This document shows positions 56,778-64,000 of a stretch of 64,000 bases of DNA, piece after piece. The DNA lies in the NCBI RefSeq assembly GCF_011927625.1, contig NZ_JAATIZ010000001.1, positions 780,626 to 844,625 of the forward strand, read 5' to 3'. The stretch comes from Paenalcaligenes hominis. GTDB taxonomy: Bacteria; Pseudomonadota; Gammaproteobacteria; Burkholderiales; Burkholderiaceae_B. The notes below the pieces were generated by a model. It ran no database searches and was not told where the DNA came from. It saw nothing but the letters and a program-made list of their open reading frames with translations. The translations under genes and the position numbers were made by a program. Numbering within the stretch: position 1 is the stretch's first letter; every line of letters begins with the position of its first letter.

Positions 56778-57074
56778 ATGATTAAAAGCTTCCGACATAA
56801 AGGGCTCCAAGCTTTCTTCGAAAAAGGATCTAAGTCAGGTATACAGGCTAAGCATGCAGTGAAACTACAAATCCAACTTACTGCACTACATGCCGCAACC
56901 CAACCAGAGGACATGGGCGCTCCTAACTGGAAGCTCCATAAACTCAAGGGCAACAACCCCAAGGGCCAATCAGTCGAAGAACATTGGGCCATATCTGTTA
57001 GCGGCAACTGGCGGCTAACCTTTTACTTTGAAGGTGAGGACGCCATACTGGTGGACTACCAAGACTATCACTAG
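56778..57074 (+). CDS. higB: HigB-type toxin (RelE/ParE superfamily)
   Basis: The 98-aa protein MIKSFRHKGLQAFFE is a HigB mRNA-interferase toxin: IKSFRHKGL, LHKLKGNNPKGQ, then a basic GNWRLTFYF and DYQDYH end. The start at 56778 is the family start; the longer frame at 56730 adds 16 non-conserved residues. The antitoxin gene follows 10 nt later, in the toxin-first order typical of higBA. Confidence 0.93.
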   Translation: MIKSFRHKGLQAFFEKGSKSGIQAKHAVKLQIQLTALHAATQPEDMGAPNWKLHKLKGNNPKGQSVEEHWAISVSGNWRLTFYFEGEDAILVDYQDYH

Positions 57075-57084
57075 GAGAAATACC

Positions 57085-57369
57085 ATGCGTATGAATAATC
57101 CAGCACACCCAGGTCTCGTGCTACGCGAGTACCTAGGTGATCTAAGCGTTACTGAGGCAGCGTCACGTCTAAGAGTGACTCGAGCAGCACTATCTAGAAT
57201 CTTAAACGGCTCAACAGGCATCTCTGCTGATATGGCTCTGCGTCTTAAAGACGCTCTAGGCACAAGTGCAGAAATGTGGATCCAGATGCAAGGGCAGTAT
57301 GACCTATGGCAAGCTGAACAAAAGGAGCGGCCAGTTGTAAGGTCGTTTCATGAGCCTGCTCACGCTTAG
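57085..57369 (+). CDS. higA: HigA-type antitoxin (XRE HTH)
   Basis: The 94-aa antitoxin opens MRMNNPAHPGLVLREYL and has an XRE helix-turn-helix (SVTEAASRLRVTRAALSRILNG). It neutralises HigB and represses the operon. AGGAG at 57073-57077 overlaps the higB stop and supports the start at 57085. A strong terminator lies just downstream. Confidence 0.95.
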   Translation: MRMNNPAHPGLVLREYLGDLSVTEAASRLRVTRAALSRILNGSTGISADMALRLKDALGTSAEMWIQMQGQYDLWQAEQKERPVVRSFHEPAHA

Positions 57370-57380
57370 CACAACAAAAA

Positions 57381-57415
57381 AGCCCCTCGATTGAGGGGCT
57401 CGGTGTCTTTTTGGT
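57381..57415 (+). terminator. Rho-independent terminator after higBA
   Basis: Perfect 8-bp stem agcccctc/gaggggct (57381-57388 and 57393-57400) with a GATT loop, followed by a T-rich tail at 57406-57412. Confidence 0.8.
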
Positions 57416-57493
57416 TAGTTAGTAGCGGTAGGATGGTAATCCCCCCACCAAACCGTAGTGTGAACTGACCCCATAAAGTTGGACGGTTAGTTT

Positions 57494-58402
57494 TTATAAG
57501 GAGGACTGATTTCTGTATTGCACAGGACTCAGCCCCTTTAGTTTTGTACTTACTCTTTCATGATTAGAGTAGTAAATATACTCATGAATCCGTTTCTCTA
57601 ACTGTTCAATGCTAATAAATTTTTCACGATAGAACAATTCACATTTAAGTGTACCGAAGAAGCTCTCAATTACCGCATTATCCAAGCAATTTCCCTTTCT
57701 CGACATGCTTTGCGTAAAGCCATGGCTCGCTAGTGTTTGCTGATAGCTGTCTAATTGGTATTGCCACCCTTGATCAGAATGGATGAGCGGTTTCTCAGTA
57801 CTTTTAAGCGTTGAAATGGCTTTCTCCAACATATCACTGACCAGTTTATACACAGGCTTTCTCATCAGTTGGTAGGCAATGATTTGTCGATTGAAAAGAT
57901 CTAGAACCGGCGATAGATAACGCTTTTCATCACCTACTCGAAACTCCGTCACATCGGTTACCCATTTATGATTCGGTTCCTCACAATCAAATTTACGCAT
58001 CAAGATATTCGGAGCGATTCGTCCTTCTTTACCGCGATAAGAACGATACTTTTTAGGTGCACGAATCACCGCCTTTAATCGTAATAACTGCATTAAACGT
58101 TGTACTTTCTTTTTATTCACTAAATAACCAAGTTGCTTCAAGATAAAGGTCATTCGTCGGTAGCCGTAGCATGCATTATGCTCATTAAATAAATGACCCA
58201 TGTCATCACAAAGCAATTGGTCCTTATGAGGTTCAGTTAAACGTTGCTGATGGTAGTAGTAGGTGCTGCGACTCAACTCAGCAATCGTCAGCAAGTCAGG
58301 CAAGGCATGCTCGAGACGTAACTCGCTAATTATTTGGGCCGTTTTTTGACGCAGTTGGTGGTTAATCGCTTTTTTTGCTCTTGCACCCCCAACTCGTTCC
58401 AC
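57494..58402 (-). CDS. IS150-group transposase OrfB (DDE integrase)
   Basis: The 302-aa protein has HTH_21 at the N-terminus and a full rve integrase core. Catalytic acids are Asp in VTDVTEF, Asp in IHSDQGWQ and Glu in NAVIESFFG. It is probably produced as an OrfAB fusion by -1 frameshift on the A7G slippery site. All catalytic residues are present, so the element may be active. Confidence 0.93.
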   Translation of the reverse strand: MERVGGARAKKAINHQLRQKTAQIISELRLEHALPDLLTIAELSRSTYYYHQQRLTEPHKDQLLCDDMGHLFNEHNACYGYRRMTFILKQLGYLVNKKKVQRLMQLLRLKAVIRAPKKYRSYRGKEGRIAPNILMRKFDCEEPNHKWVTDVTEFRVGDEKRYLSPVLDLFNRQIIAYQLMRKPVYKLVSDMLEKAISTLKSTEKPLIHSDQGWQYQLDSYQQTLASHGFTQSMSRKGNCLDNAVIESFFGTLKCELFYREKFISIEQLEKRIHEYIYYSNHERVSTKLKGLSPVQYRNQSSL

Positions 58403-58866
58403 TTTTTTAAGAATGCGACCTCGGCACGCATATACTGTAACTCACGAAGTAACTCTTCGGGCGTCTTTTCTGTGTCTGGCTTTTTACGGTCTGGACGATA
58501 TACTTTCTTGGTCATGGCTAACGTTTCCTCTTGGCCATCGAGTAGGCCATATTCATATAAGCGTTTCCATTTTAAAATACTCGAAGGCGAGATGCCATCA
58601 AACTGACTACTCGCTTGATACGCTGAAAGTGACTCATTGTGCATCGTTTCAACGACCATCCGTTTAAAAGCAAGAGTATGATAAACCGTTGGTTGACGCC
58701 TCAATAAGCCAGCAAATCCATGAGTACGATATCTTCTTACCCAACTTCTAACGACAGAACGTTCAAGCGAAAAATGACGAGCAGTCAGAGTGTACCCCCG
58801 ATGCATTTCAAGAAAATATTGAACAACGAGACATTTGAATTCGCTACTGTGTTTTTTCCTAGACAT
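58330..58866 (-). CDS. IS150-group transposase OrfA
   Basis: The 178-aa DNA-binding protein has two HTH regions, one near the start (LTARHFSLERSVVRSWVRRY) and one about residues 65-95 (ASSQFDGISPSSILKWKRLY), then a Leu-rich C-terminal helix. It overlaps orfB by 73 nt for frameshifting. Confidence 0.9.
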   Translation of the reverse strand: MSRKKHSSEFKCLVVQYFLEMHRGYTLTARHFSLERSVVRSWVRRYRTHGFAGLLRRQPTVYHTLAFKRMVVETMHNESLSAYQASSQFDGISPSSILKWKRLYEYGLLDGQEETLAMTKKVYRPDRKKPDTEKTPEELLRELQYMRAEVAFLKKWNELGVQEQKKRLTTNCVKKRPK

Positions 58867-59160
58867 AAATAAACTCCCAAAATTCGGATTTTTAATATGT
58901 CCAACTTTTGGGGGTCACTTCATACTGCTAAAAATGGGGGGATTACCCTTTTGTCTCAATTTAATGGAAATCTCATCAACCTTATGGCACTATTTTCGGG
59001 GGATAGGTCAATCTGATGTTTTACTTTTAGCTATCAGCATCCACAACTGTATTGCGCAAGGCTCATCAGCTGCTGTAAACAAACGAGAAAGGTGCGGATT
59101 AGTAAGATAAGAAGAAAGATTTAGCATGGCTATTAAATTAGAGTTTGAATCATCATAAAG

Positions 59161-59841
59161 TTAACCAGCTGCCACCTCATCAATGGCTTCTAGTAGCTCA
59201 TAAACATTAGTAAACGGCTGGATTTGATAAGGAGCTTGGTTTTTACTACTAGCTGCTGATATGGCATTTTCGTTATTATTTTTTGCATTATTTCTAGCAG
59301 CATTAATATAGTTATCACTCATTAGTCGTATAGACAGCTCCTTTACTGTTTTACCCTTTTTATCGTACTGCTTCATTCCTAATTGTAAAAGTGCCTCCCT
59401 AAAAACGGATGACTTGACTAAAGCGTCACAATTACTCATTGCAGGTGCAGAGGTAGATAAATGCAATAACAGCCAATATTCAAAGCAAACATTTGAAATA
59501 GCTACATTAAGGCCATTTCTTGTCGCTTCATCATAGGCTTTTCTATGCTGCTCATCGGTGTATTTTTGTGGACTTTCCCTGTCGTACATCACCCATACTT
59601 GATCCTTTTCAAAATCTAATGACTTTTTGTACTCCAATGCCACTTCAACTAGTTGAATCGGTGTATTCTTATCTGTATCTTTCAAGATAACAGGACGCTC
59701 TGCCCCTCTAAGTCTTACTGAGCTTGGATACTTAAAATTAATATATGCTCGAATATATGACGGTTCGGTTTTTTCACCCTCACAAAATATGTAAATTTTA
59801 GGTTTAACTACACGGTTTTCCTTTTTGCGTGGCTTAGCCAT
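59161..59841 (-). CDS. rloB: RloB-like protein (AbiLii-type Toprim domain)
   Basis: The 226-aa protein (MAKPRKKENRV start) carries the RloB motifs: IFCEGEKTEPSYIRAYI, WVMYDRESP and SNVCFEYWLLLH, a Toprim-like acidic set. It is the effector partner of the ATPase RloA in AbiL-type abortive infection. AGGAGG lies 6-7 nt before the ATG at 59841; an upstream ATG at 59859 lies deeper in the rloA frame and is less likely. It overlaps rloA by 8 nt. Confidence 0.9.
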   Translation of the reverse strand: MAKPRKKENRVVKPKIYIFCEGEKTEPSYIRAYINFKYPSSVRLRGAERPVILKDTDKNTPIQLVEVALEYKKSLDFEKDQVWVMYDRESPQKYTDEQHRKAYDEATRNGLNVAISNVCFEYWLLLHLSTSAPAMSNCDALVKSSVFREALLQLGMKQYDKKGKTVKELSIRLMSDNYINAARNNAKNNNENAISAASSKNQAPYQIQPFTNVYELLEAIDEVAAG

Positions 59842-61129
59842 CGTTATCCTCCTTCTCAACTTCCTTAAAAAGCTCTTTAACTAAAGAGTAATTAATAGAA
59901 GGTAAACCACCTAAACGGCCGTCATAATACCACTTAGCAAATGGGCTGCTATTTTTTAACTGACTACTTTCAAACTCAGCTAATGAAATAAGCTCTGATA
60001 CCCCATCGTGCTTTTCAACTAACCACAATTGATCTTTACGCATTTTTTCAGGGTTCATCAAAGCAAGATTGTGTGTAGTGAATAAGAGTTGCGCGTTGCT
60101 TTGATTTATCTCTGGATCATTAAATAAACTTAAAACCAGCTCGGCTACATGAGGGTGCAAGCTGTTTTCCAACTCATCCCAAATCAACACATGCCCTTTA
60201 CGTAGCACGTGCATTAATAAGGGCACCGTCTCAATTAATGCTCGAATACCATCCGACTCTTCCTCAAGCGCAAAAAGCGCTTTATAACCATTTTTTGATT
60301 GACGTTCAAAAAACAGCTCATGACTAAAGTCCTCAAGAATTGACGCTCTTAGTTCTTCAGGCATGTCAGATGGCAATTTGAACTTACTAAGATCGCGTTT
60401 TTTGACTTGAAGGCTGCTAATTCCATCATCTAGTGCGTTAAAAAAATGACTAATGTCTTGAACAAGCTCTGTATTAGCTTTCCATTTAGGGTCAAGTCTT
60501 ATATTTCCTTGCTTAACAAAAGCAACCTGGTTAACAAAAAACTGATATATCTGACGTATAAAAGGAGGCGCATCCGGAGTGTTACCGGCTTTTGATAAGT
60601 AAGCCTGATTTTTAAAAAATGGAATTTTGCGTGCACCACCTTTAAAGTGGCCACCGAAGCTCATGGTATCCCAATCTTCGCCCTCTTTGCGCTCATATAG
60701 TAAAGCGATTGTCGTGCGTTTTTCACCAACTGAGTAATAACGCAGATGCTCATAAACCACTTCTTCTTGGGTATAGTGAAGGTCATAAATATAGCGTACC
60801 CCCTCAACTACAAACTCAAGCGAAAAGCATACTGGAGATTTTAAGGTGTTTTCATCAAGCTTATATGGCTCAAACGTTGGAATAGATGCGTTTTCTTTTA
60901 GTGTATGACTATTATCCACCATCCATGCCAAGGCATTTAATGCCAAAAGAAAGTTGGATTTCCCCGAAGCATTTGGTCCATAAATCCCAGCAGAGCTAAG
61001 CACACCGATCTCTTTAACTGGATAATGAATATTTTCCGTTAAGTGAGTACCAGGGTTTTCAGCATAGAAACTTAAGGTCTGCTCATCGCGAAGCGATCGA
61101 AAATTGGAAACTGTAAAATCTACGATCAT
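59834..61129 (-). CDS. rloA: RloA-like AAA ATPase (AbiLi-type)
   Basis: The 431-aa ATPase has an N-terminal DFTVSNFRSLRDEQTLS, Walker A GPNASGKSN (51-59), a signature-like region and Walker B LIWDELENSLHPHV. This is the AAA_15/RloA pattern. With RloB it forms a two-gene abortive infection or anti-phage system. The pair lies between two IS ends of the same family, so it may have travelled as one unit. A promoter is expected in the AT-rich 55 nt before 61129. Confidence 0.9.
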   Translation of the reverse strand: MIVDFTVSNFRSLRDEQTLSFYAENPGTHLTENIHYPVKEIGVLSSAGIYGPNASGKSNFLLALNALAWMVDNSHTLKENASIPTFEPYKLDENTLKSPVCFSLEFVVEGVRYIYDLHYTQEEVVYEHLRYYSVGEKRTTIALLYERKEGEDWDTMSFGGHFKGGARKIPFFKNQAYLSKAGNTPDAPPFIRQIYQFFVNQVAFVKQGNIRLDPKWKANTELVQDISHFFNALDDGISSLQVKKRDLSKFKLPSDMPEELRASILEDFSHELFFERQSKNGYKALFALEEESDGIRALIETVPLLMHVLRKGHVLIWDELENSLHPHVAELVLSLFNDPEINQSNAQLLFTTHNLALMNPEKMRKDQLWLVEKHDGVSELISLAEFESSQLKNSSPFAKWYYDGRLGGLPSINYSLVKELFKEVEKEDNDG

Positions 61130-61184
61130 AATCTATCCTAACGCTTATTTAATGCGGAAAAATCATTATATAGCATATAAGAAC

Positions 61185-62204
61185 GGTAATACCCCCACCA
61201 AGCCGCAGTGCTTTAAAGTAGAATTTCTCGAAAATGGCTAGTCTCAAAGAGCTAGAGCTAGAAAATCAACGGCTCAAAAAAATGTATGCCGAAGAGCGCT
61301 TGAAAGCGGAAATCGCGCGTGAGGCCATCGAAAAAAGTGGTGATGCCATCTCGTCGTAAAGAGATGGCGCAACGTGCTGTACAGCACTACAACGTGAGTA
61401 TTCGGCTGGCTTGTACGGTATTTAGCATTAGCCAGAGTTGTTATTACTACCAGCCAAAATACGCTCAAGAAAATGACGTGATTGCAGAAGGATTAATTCG
61501 TTTAACCACGGTCCAGCGTAACTGGGGCTTCGGTTTATGCTTCGACTATCTACGTAATATCAAAGGATTTACATGGAATCACAAACGGGTGTATCGAGTT
61601 TATCGACAACTTGAACTTAATCTTCGCATCAAGCCGAAAAAACGCATGGTGCGTAAACGTCCAGAGCCCTTGGGTACTGTGACTGGCATTAACCAAGTCT
61701 GGTCGATGGATTTTATGCACGATCAGTTGGCTGATGGCCGAAGTATCCGATTATTTAACGTCGTGGATGACTTTAACCGTGAGGGCTTAGGTATCGAGGT
61801 GGACTTCTCGTTACCTGCCGAGCGCATCATACGAGCGCTAGATCAAATTATTGAGTGGCGTGGAAAACCCGACAGCTTACGTTGTGATAATGGCCCAGAA
61901 TACATCGGTAGAACGCTGCTTGAATGGGCAGCGCAACGCCAGATTACCTTAATCCATATCCAACCAGGAAACCCACAACAAAATGCTTACGTCGAGCGTT
62001 ATAATCGAACGGTTCGTTATGATTGGCTGGCACAAAATCTCTTCGAAAGCCTAGAGGAAGTACAACAAGGAGCCACAGCTTGGCTCTGGATATACAATAA
62101 CGAACGCCCCCACATGGCATTAGGTGGCATCACCCCCAAACAAAAATTACATCAACATCTCACTTACTCTACTGTGAAGTGCTGTTAAAAATGGGGGGAT
62201 TACC
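61185..62204 (+). mobile_element. IS3-family element with most of orfA deleted
   Basis: About 1.02 kb, bounded by GGTAATACCCCC at 61185 and GGGGGGATTACC ending at 62204. Intact orfB is present on the plus strand. Of orfA only the C-terminal stretch ([20 protein letters not shown]) remains, directly after the left end. Without the orfA HTH region the element is probably immobile by itself. The insertion truncates the tape-measure gene on its right. Confidence 0.85.
61319..62188 (+). CDS. IS3-family transposase OrfB
   Basis: The 289-aa protein has the OrfB HTH region ([20 protein letters not shown]) and a complete integrase core: Asp in WSMDFMHD, Asp in [10 protein letters not shown] and Glu in [10 protein letters not shown]. 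The frame is open in full. A standard OrfAB fusion is impossible because orfA has lost its 5' part. Confidence 0.9.
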   Translation: MRPSKKVVMPSRRKEMAQRAVQHYNVSIRLACTVFSISQSCYYYQPKYAQENDVIAEGLIRLTTVQRNWGFGLCFDYLRNIKGFTWNHKRVYRVYRQLELNLRIKPKKRMVRKRPEPLGTVTGINQVWSMDFMHDQLADGRSIRLFNVVDDFNREGLGIEVDFSLPAERIIRALDQIIEWRGKPDSLRCDNGPEYIGRTLLEWAAQRQITLIHIQPGNPQQNAYVERYNRTVRYDWLAQNLFESLEEVQQGATAWLWIYNNERPHMALGGITPKQKLHQHLTYSTVKCC

Positions 62205-63151
62205 ATGGTACTTATCATTTAGCTCAAGTAATGCAGTAGATGGTGCCTCACCAAGCCGCACAAACTCGCTTACGGTCTGATCTACAGCTTGCCCAAAAGC
62301 CTGTTGCATTTGAATCGATGCAAACGCTACCTCTTCAATTGAGTTAGCGCCAATGAGCGGGTAAACTCTTGGTTTTCACGGTAGCTTTGGTAATACATAT
62401 AGCCCAAAGCCCCAACCCCAGCCGTTACCGCACCAACGCTCATTCCTACGCCAGATAGAGCAATAGAAAGAGCGCCTGAGCTACGGGTAATCTGAAACAT
62501 GGAGCTTTGCACTTGACTCCAATTGCCTGATGCGGCCGCACGCCCTAGATTTAACAGGTCTCTCTGCGACTCTCTAGAGTTTAGGGCTAGCAACTTAATC
62601 ATTTCTGACGCAAACCCTGCGCCCTCACCAATCTCCTTTAACTGCTTTTCTACAATATCATTACGCTTTGCGCCTATTTTGGCTAGAGATTCAGCATACT
62701 TCTCCGCGTCAATCACACCTGCACGAAATGTCTTGTGTAGCTTCGCCTCAGCGTCATCAAGCTTATTTAGCTTAGCTTCTAGCGGATCTATTACAGTCAA
62801 AAGTTTAGACAGCCCATTACGTAATTTTTCCTGCTCCTCAGCTAACTTGCGTGTGCTGTTTCTATTGCGCTCTGCGGCTTGAAGCGCAGCCACCTCTGCG
62901 CCAGCTATTTCTGTATAGGCGCGGGCACGCTCAAGAACCTGACCAATACTACGGCGTTCCGTCGCTTCGTTAGCTTTGGCGACTTTATCTAACTCACTGA
63001 GTTGCTTGGCTTGTTGCTTTGTAGCACCACCGAGTTTTTCTGCTGCTTTTTCTGCTTCTGCTGAAATTTGCGCCAATTGCTCTAAAGACTTAATGGCAAT
63101 AACGGTTTCAGAGCTATCTACCGCTAGGATTAATTTTGCTATATCACTCAT
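62205..63151 (-). pseudogene. Phage tail tape measure protein, decayed and truncated
   Basis: The frame from 63151 encodes a 274-aa coiled-coil N-terminus (MSDIAKLILAVDSSETV...) and GVGALGYMYYQSYRENQEFTRSLALT, the standard start of lambda-like tape measure proteins. Here it changes frame, reading QLKR-stop, while the other frame continues SIEEVAFASIQMQQAFGQAVDQTV, a later part of the same protein. A block of about 40 residues is missing at the junction. The gene is then cut off by the IS at 62204. Confidence 0.85.
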
Positions 63152-63163
63152 GGCGATTTTCCA

Positions 63164-63189
63164 TAAAAAAACCCGCCGAGTTGGCGGGT
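63164..63189 (-). terminator. Rho-independent terminator after the secreted protein gene
   Basis: Perfect 7-bp GC-rich stem (acccgcc/ggcgggt, 63171-63189) with a GAGTT loop and a U-run on the minus strand (A-run 63165-63171). It separates the secreted protein gene from the tape-measure fragment. Confidence 0.9.
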
Positions 63190-63208
63190 CATGTGCGAAT
63201 AATTAAAA

Positions 63209-63586
63209 CTACTTGTTGGTTATTTGTTTGTGTGCGTTGTTAAGGCACTGAGCAAAGAAGTTTCCTATGCTTATATCCATTGGCTTTTTATACTTGTACC
63301 CCTCTTCTGTTAACTGAGTCTTCTTTTCACCCATATTTAAATCTTGCTTAGCCTTCTCAAGAGGAACCCCAAGCTCTTTTAGCTCTGCTCCCATCATAAC
63401 GCCATAGTTATCACCGTAACACCTCCATGCCGCTATCCACATTTCATCAACGTCACTTCCTTTTAGGTCGTTTTCCTTCATATACTCTATGATCAAAGAA
63501 GATCCAGTTGAGACCTCGCTTTCCGCCTGCGCCCCTCCCCAAACCAGCCCTAACCCAATCGCCGCAACAGCTATCACTTTCTTCAT
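63209..63586 (-). CDS. Secreted hypothetical protein
   Basis: The 125-aa product has a signal peptide (MKKVIAVAAIGLGLVWGGAQA) and a mature domain with two Cys, a Trp-rich VDEMWIAAWRCYGDN segment and Lys-rich C-terminus. The leader is nearly the same as in the protein at 56460-56666. Function unknown. It is directly downstream of the TnpB right end, which may have displaced its promoter. GGAGG lies just before the ATG. Confidence 0.7.
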   Translation of the reverse strand: MKKVIAVAAIGLGLVWGGAQAESEVSTGSSLIIEYMKENDLKGSDVDEMWIAAWRCYGDNYGVMMGAELKELGVPLEKAKQDLNMGEKKTQLTEEGYKYKKPMDISIGNFFAQCLNNAHKQITNK

Positions 63587-63601
63587 TCCGACCTCCGCAT
63601 T

Positions 63602-63640
63602 ATTGACATCCTCCCCCGCCTAAAGGCAGGGGATTCCTAC
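63602..63640 (-). ncRNA. Predicted omega RNA 3' hairpin region of the TnpB element
   Basis: TnpB elements make an RNA from the 3' end of tnpB into the flank. The GC-rich hairpin here (CCCCTGCC/GGCGGGGG with a G-U pair) is the typical scaffold end. The guide would be the next bases past the TCAA end (63601 downward). Only the 3' end is visible; its 5' end cannot be placed by eye. Confidence 0.5.
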
Positions 63641-64000
63641 CGCGCCCATTGCAGGCGTAGCGCCTGAACAAGTCGCCTCGGTGGGTTCCTGCTTCACAGA
63701 GGCTGCGTGTTTGGCCCTTGCAGACCTTGCACGGCTAACGTTCTCTCCACAGGCTGCAACGCGGTGTCCCCGCGCCAAAATATTCATCGCGCCGACAAGA
63801 TCGGCGTTTTCCTCGTAGCCGCACTGCACGCACGCAAACCGCGTCTGCGTTTTGCGGTTGTCCGCGTGGACATGACCGCAGGCTGGGCATGTCCGGCTGG
63901 TGTTATGCGGCGGCACGGCAATAAGCCAACCACCAGCCCACGCCAGCTTGTAGTCCAGTTGTCGGCGGAACTCGAACCAGCCTTGATCCAAGATGGCTTT
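63620..64000 (-). CDS. tnpB: TnpB RNA-guided nuclease, C-terminal part (runs off the window)
   Basis: The visible ~126 residues contain the TnpB zinc ribbon, C-P-A-C (TCPACGHVH) and C-x-x-C (FACVQCGYEENADLVGA), and the RuvC III Asp in ENADLVGAMNIL. The stop codon lies inside the right-end hairpin. The frame stays open at 64000, so the N-terminal part and the other RuvC residues are outside the window. Confidence 0.9.
   Translation of the reverse strand, partial: KAILDQGWFEFRRQLDYKLAWAGGWLIAVPPHNTSRTCPACGHVHADNRKTQTRFACVQCGYEENADLVGAMNILARGHRVAACGENVSRARSARAKHAASVKQEPTEATCSGATPAMGAVGIPCL

Larger units (their letters stand above)
57461..58922 (-). mobile_element. IS3-family element, IS150 group, apparently complete
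   Basis: About 1.46 kb, with imperfect terminal inverted repeats of about 25 bp (TGAACTGACCCC left; TGAAGTGACCCC read from the right), ending TG...CA. It has orfA and orfB on the minus strand in overlapping frames. A slippery run A-AAA-AAG (58369-58376 on the minus strand) sits in the overlap. No clear target duplication is seen. Confidence 0.9.
57435..58947. mobile_element. Minimal IS remnant (end-to-end) split by an IS150-type insertion
   Basis: The outer 26 and 25 bp (57435-57460 and 58923-58947) are the left and right ends of the same IS family as the element at 61185-62204: GGTAATCCCCCC outside left and GGGGGGATTACC outside right. Between them only the inserted IS150-type element is present. 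Without that insert the remnant would be about 51 bp, a near-perfect hairpin resembling a MITE. Confidence 0.7.
63602..64000 (-). mobile_element. IS200/IS605-type element, right end
   Basis: The 3' part of a TnpB element enters from the window edge. Its right end shows the diagnostic hairpin (stem 63613-63619 with 63624-63630, loop TAAA) and terminates in TCAA on the minus strand at 63602. The omega RNA should span this end. Confidence 0.85.

Overview
The window comes from the chromosome of a Gram-negative bacterium of the Pseudomonadota. The core genes (sbcCD, pbpG, ktrAB, motAB, a Pseudomonas-like SbcC with a CxxC hook, an exonuclease with a DUF3820 tail) fit a gammaproteobacterium close to Pseudomonadales, but a betaproteobacterium of the Alcaligenaceae cannot be excluded by reading alone. 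The host segments are moderately AT-rich. The stretch from about 37.6 to 56.3 kb is visibly GC-rich and uses different codons, so it is probably foreign.

Layout. (1) 0.2-9.9 kb: a type I restriction-modification operon on the minus strand (hsdM, hsdS, a DUF4268 nuclease-like gene, hsdR), preceded by a GIY-YIG/DUF4357 gene and an inovirus-Gp2/YfjJ-like gene. (2) 10.2-22.4 kb: aromatic-compound metabolism. It holds a Rieske oxygenase and VanB-like reductase with an MFS carrier and a divergent MarR regulator, then a 2,4'-dihydroxyacetophenone-type dioxygenase, two AraC regulators, an aldehyde dehydrogenase and a NylB-like serine hydrolase. An AAA ATPase/DUF4276 pair, probably a defence module, sits inside this block. 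(3) 22.5-36.5 kb: housekeeping genes: sbcD-sbcC, motA-motB with a possible flhE-like gene, pbpG, an NRDE protein, ktrA-ktrB, a YgiW-family gene, an exonuclease, a DUF445 protein and a YodC-like protein.

(4) 36.65 kb: tRNA-Pro(GGG) with a clear promoter and terminator. Accessory DNA starts just behind it: a REP-like palindrome, a decayed IS3-family copy, and then the main item of interest, a six-gene minus-strand defence cluster (37.7-56.3 kb). In transcription order this encodes a WYL regulator, an SNF2 helicase, a 1677-aa Eco57I/PglX-like methyltransferase, a 1984-aa DEAD helicase with DUF1998, a McrB-like GTPase and a McrC nuclease subunit. The layout is that of a DISARM-like system in which DrmA- and DrmB-like parts are fused and McrBC stands where DrmC would be. 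The giant helicase also ends in a Vsr/DUF559-like nuclease-like region and a LexA/UmuD-like S24 peptidase domain that keeps its Ser and Lys.

(5) 56.4-64 kb: a mosaic of small accessory items. These are a short secreted protein, higBA, a RloA/RloB (AbiL-like) abortive-infection pair bracketed by related IS ends, an IS nested in a minimal IS remnant, a decayed phage tape-measure gene, a second secreted protein that shares its leader with the first, and the 3' part of a TnpB (IS605-type) element running off the window. At least five separate anti-phage or addiction modules lie in 64 kb, so the window is a defence-rich region built by repeated insertion.
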